From NCBI GenBank assembly GCA_019058315.1, contig JAHPZH010000009.1, forward strand, positions 44,505-108,504: a stretch of DNA of 64,000 nucleotides, given 5' to 3'. The translations under genes and the position numbers were made by a program. A model generated the notes under the pieces. That model made no database searches and was not told where the DNA came from. It saw nothing but the letters and a program-made list of their open reading frames with translations. This stretch comes from Candidatus Helarchaeota archaeon (GTDB lineage Archaea; Asgardarchaeota; Lokiarchaeia; Helarchaeales; RDOG01). Position 1 is the stretch's first letter, and each line of letters begins with the position of its first letter. This document shows positions 62,942 to 64,000 of the stretch, one piece after another.

Positions 62942-64000
62942 TTAAATTGCACCAAATTCATTGCCCCATTCAATGTATTTATTTAGTTCATCTTTTGCCA
63001 CTGAAGATTTAATGTATTCTAATGTTTCTAAAAAGTCTTTTTGTTTAACTGGTCTTGGGTTCTCTGTTTCAATAAGATTACCACTAATGTCTAATTCTCT
63101 TATAGGTTTCATTATGCTTTCTCTACATATCAAAGCAATATCTGAACCTGAAAATTTATCTGTTTCTTTAGCAAGTTTATCAAAGTTAACATCTGTATCC
63201 AATTCGACCCCTTTAGTATGTAATTTAAAAATTACAACACGTGCTTCATACTCAGGCATGCCTACATAAATTCTTTTCTCGAATCTTCTACGAAATGCAG
63301 AATCTATTTCCCAAGGTCTATTAGTAGCACCTAATATTACAATTGCTTGCCCTCCACTTTTTAATCCATCAACTTCTTGAAGTAATTGGGTTTTAATCCT
63401 TCTTTCACCACCGTGTTCACCACTATCACCTCTAGATGTGGCTATTGAATCAATTTCATCAATGAATATTAAAGAAGGTGAGTTTTCTCTAGCCAATTCA
63501 AATAATTCTTTTACTAATTTCTCGGATTCTCCTAACCATTTTGAAACTAGTGAAGCTGCATCTGCATTGAAAAATGTAGCATTGCATTCATGAGCTACAG
63601 CTTTAGCAATTAAAGTTTTACCACAACCTGGAGGGCCATATAATAAAATTCCTTTCCATGGACGTCTAGAACCTTTAAATAAATCTGGACGTAACATTGG
63701 TAAAATAATAGCTTCTCTCAGAGCTTGTTTTGGGGCTTCTAAATTTGCAACATCCTCCCATTTTACATCAGGTTTCTCTGTTACTATTGTTTCGGAAACT
63801 GTACGTCTTAATTCCATATCTTCTTTGGTTGCAATTTTTTTTATAGGTTTTAAGGGTTTTTCAGATGGCTCAGTGCTTGTCCTAGGTCTGGGTACTTCAT
63901 ACTCATAAATTCCCCTAATTTCTTTTACTCTTTTTTGATATTGCTCAATCCTATCTAAACAAATATGCCTTAATTTTATATTCTTTGTGACTTTTGCGAA
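62942..64000 (-). CDS. vps4: ESCRT AAA ATPase Vps4, N-terminus cut by window edge
   Basis: The frame stays open to the right edge, so ATG at 63817 is internal. Residues upstream of it include CLDRIEQYQKRVKEIRG, which fits the third helix of the MIT domain, then a Pro-rich linker. The AAA domain has KPDVKWEDVANLEAPKQALR, Walker A YGPPGCGKT, Walker B LIFIDEIDS, pore-loop SKWLGESEK, and arginine fingers in AFRRRFEKR. The C-terminus DFLETLEYIKSSVAKDELNK, ending YIEWGNEFGAI, is typical of Vps4. It disassembles ESCRT-III filaments with ATP. No ESCRT-III gene is in the window, so it may lie just to the right. Confidence 0.93.
   Translation of the reverse strand, partial: FAKVTKNIKLRHICLDRIEQYQKRVKEIRGIYEYEVPRPRTSTEPSEKPLKPIKKIATKEDMELRRTVSETIVTEKPDVKWEDVANLEAPKQALREAIILPMLRPDLFKGSRRPWKGILLYGPPGCGKTLIAKAVAHECNATFFNADAASLVSKWLGESEKLVKELFELARENSPSLIFIDEIDSIATSRGDSGEHGGERRIKTQLLQEVDGLKSGGQAIVILGATNRPWEIDSAFRRRFEKRIYVGMPEYEARVVIFKLHTKGVELDTDVNFDKLAKETDKFSGSDIALICRESIMKPIRELDISGNLIETENPRPVKQKDFLETLEYIKSSVAKDELNKYIEWGNEFGAI

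Noticed and set aside
57060..64000. A deubiquitinase (JAMM/Rpn11) within the ubiquitin cluster
   Set aside because: I looked for the E-HxHxD metalloprotease motif in all supported frames here and did not see it. It may lie outside the window.
1..64000. CRISPR arrays, insertion sequences, rRNA genes
   Set aside because: No regularly spaced direct repeats, transposase motifs or rRNA core sequences were seen.

Overview
The window is a strongly AT-rich stretch of archaeal chromosome, most likely from an Asgard archaeon of the Lokiarchaeia type. The translation genes are archaeal/eukaryotic in kind: S4e, L32e, L19e, L34e, L14e, the RNase P protein Rpp29, Cbf5, EF-1A and an EMC3-like protein beside SecY. 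The right end carries a complete ubiquitin conjugation set next to ESCRT-I, ESCRT-II and Vps4 genes, which outside eukaryotes is known only from Asgard archaea. Many genes use TTG or GTG starts, and strong Shine-Dalgarno sequences (AGGAGGT) precede some of them.

Positions 1-29405 form a large surface-glycan locus. It holds a membrane GT-C-like enzyme cut by the left edge, about ten soluble GT2/GT4 glycosyltransferases, two membrane-anchored or DPM1-like GT2 enzymes, two oligosaccharide flippases, WecB, a Sec11-type signal peptidase, and a nucleotidyltransferase/alkaline-phosphatase-superfamily pair. It also holds a tandem run of five HGSNAT/DUF1624-type membrane acyltransferases with one acyl-CoA dehydrogenase among them. 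Together these could build, flip and acylate a glycan for surface or N-linked use. Positions 29837-31938 hold two paralogous small membrane proteins and a phosphoglucose/phosphomannose isomerase.

Positions 32245-53987 are the S10/spc-type ribosomal protein cluster from S19 to Cbf5. It has two departures from the usual archaeal order. An uncharacterised 254-residue coiled-coil protein sits between S17 and L14, and about 6.5 kb of sugar-nucleotide, transporter and glycosyltransferase genes splits it between L5 and S14. A 48-residue S14 zinc protein is easily missed here. A tRNA-Ser(GGA) with a 16-nt intron follows. Next, on the minus strand, comes S7 - EF-1A - S10, with a duplicated S10 tail just downstream of S10.

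Positions 57060-64000 hold a Roadblock/LC7 protein, an IFT52/GldG-like GIFT-domain protein with a zinc ribbon, then E1, E2, ubiquitin (ending exactly in Gly-Gly), a small RING protein, an unknown coiled-coil protein, a Tsg101/Vps23-like UEV plus steadiness-box protein, a Vps25 with a long N-terminal extension, and Vps4 (its MIT domain cut by the right edge). The likely logic is that ubiquitin is activated, conjugated and ligated by E1-E2-RING, read by the UEV protein, and coupled through Vps25 to Vps4-driven membrane remodelling. No CRISPR array, rRNA gene, insertion sequence or deubiquitinase was seen in the window.
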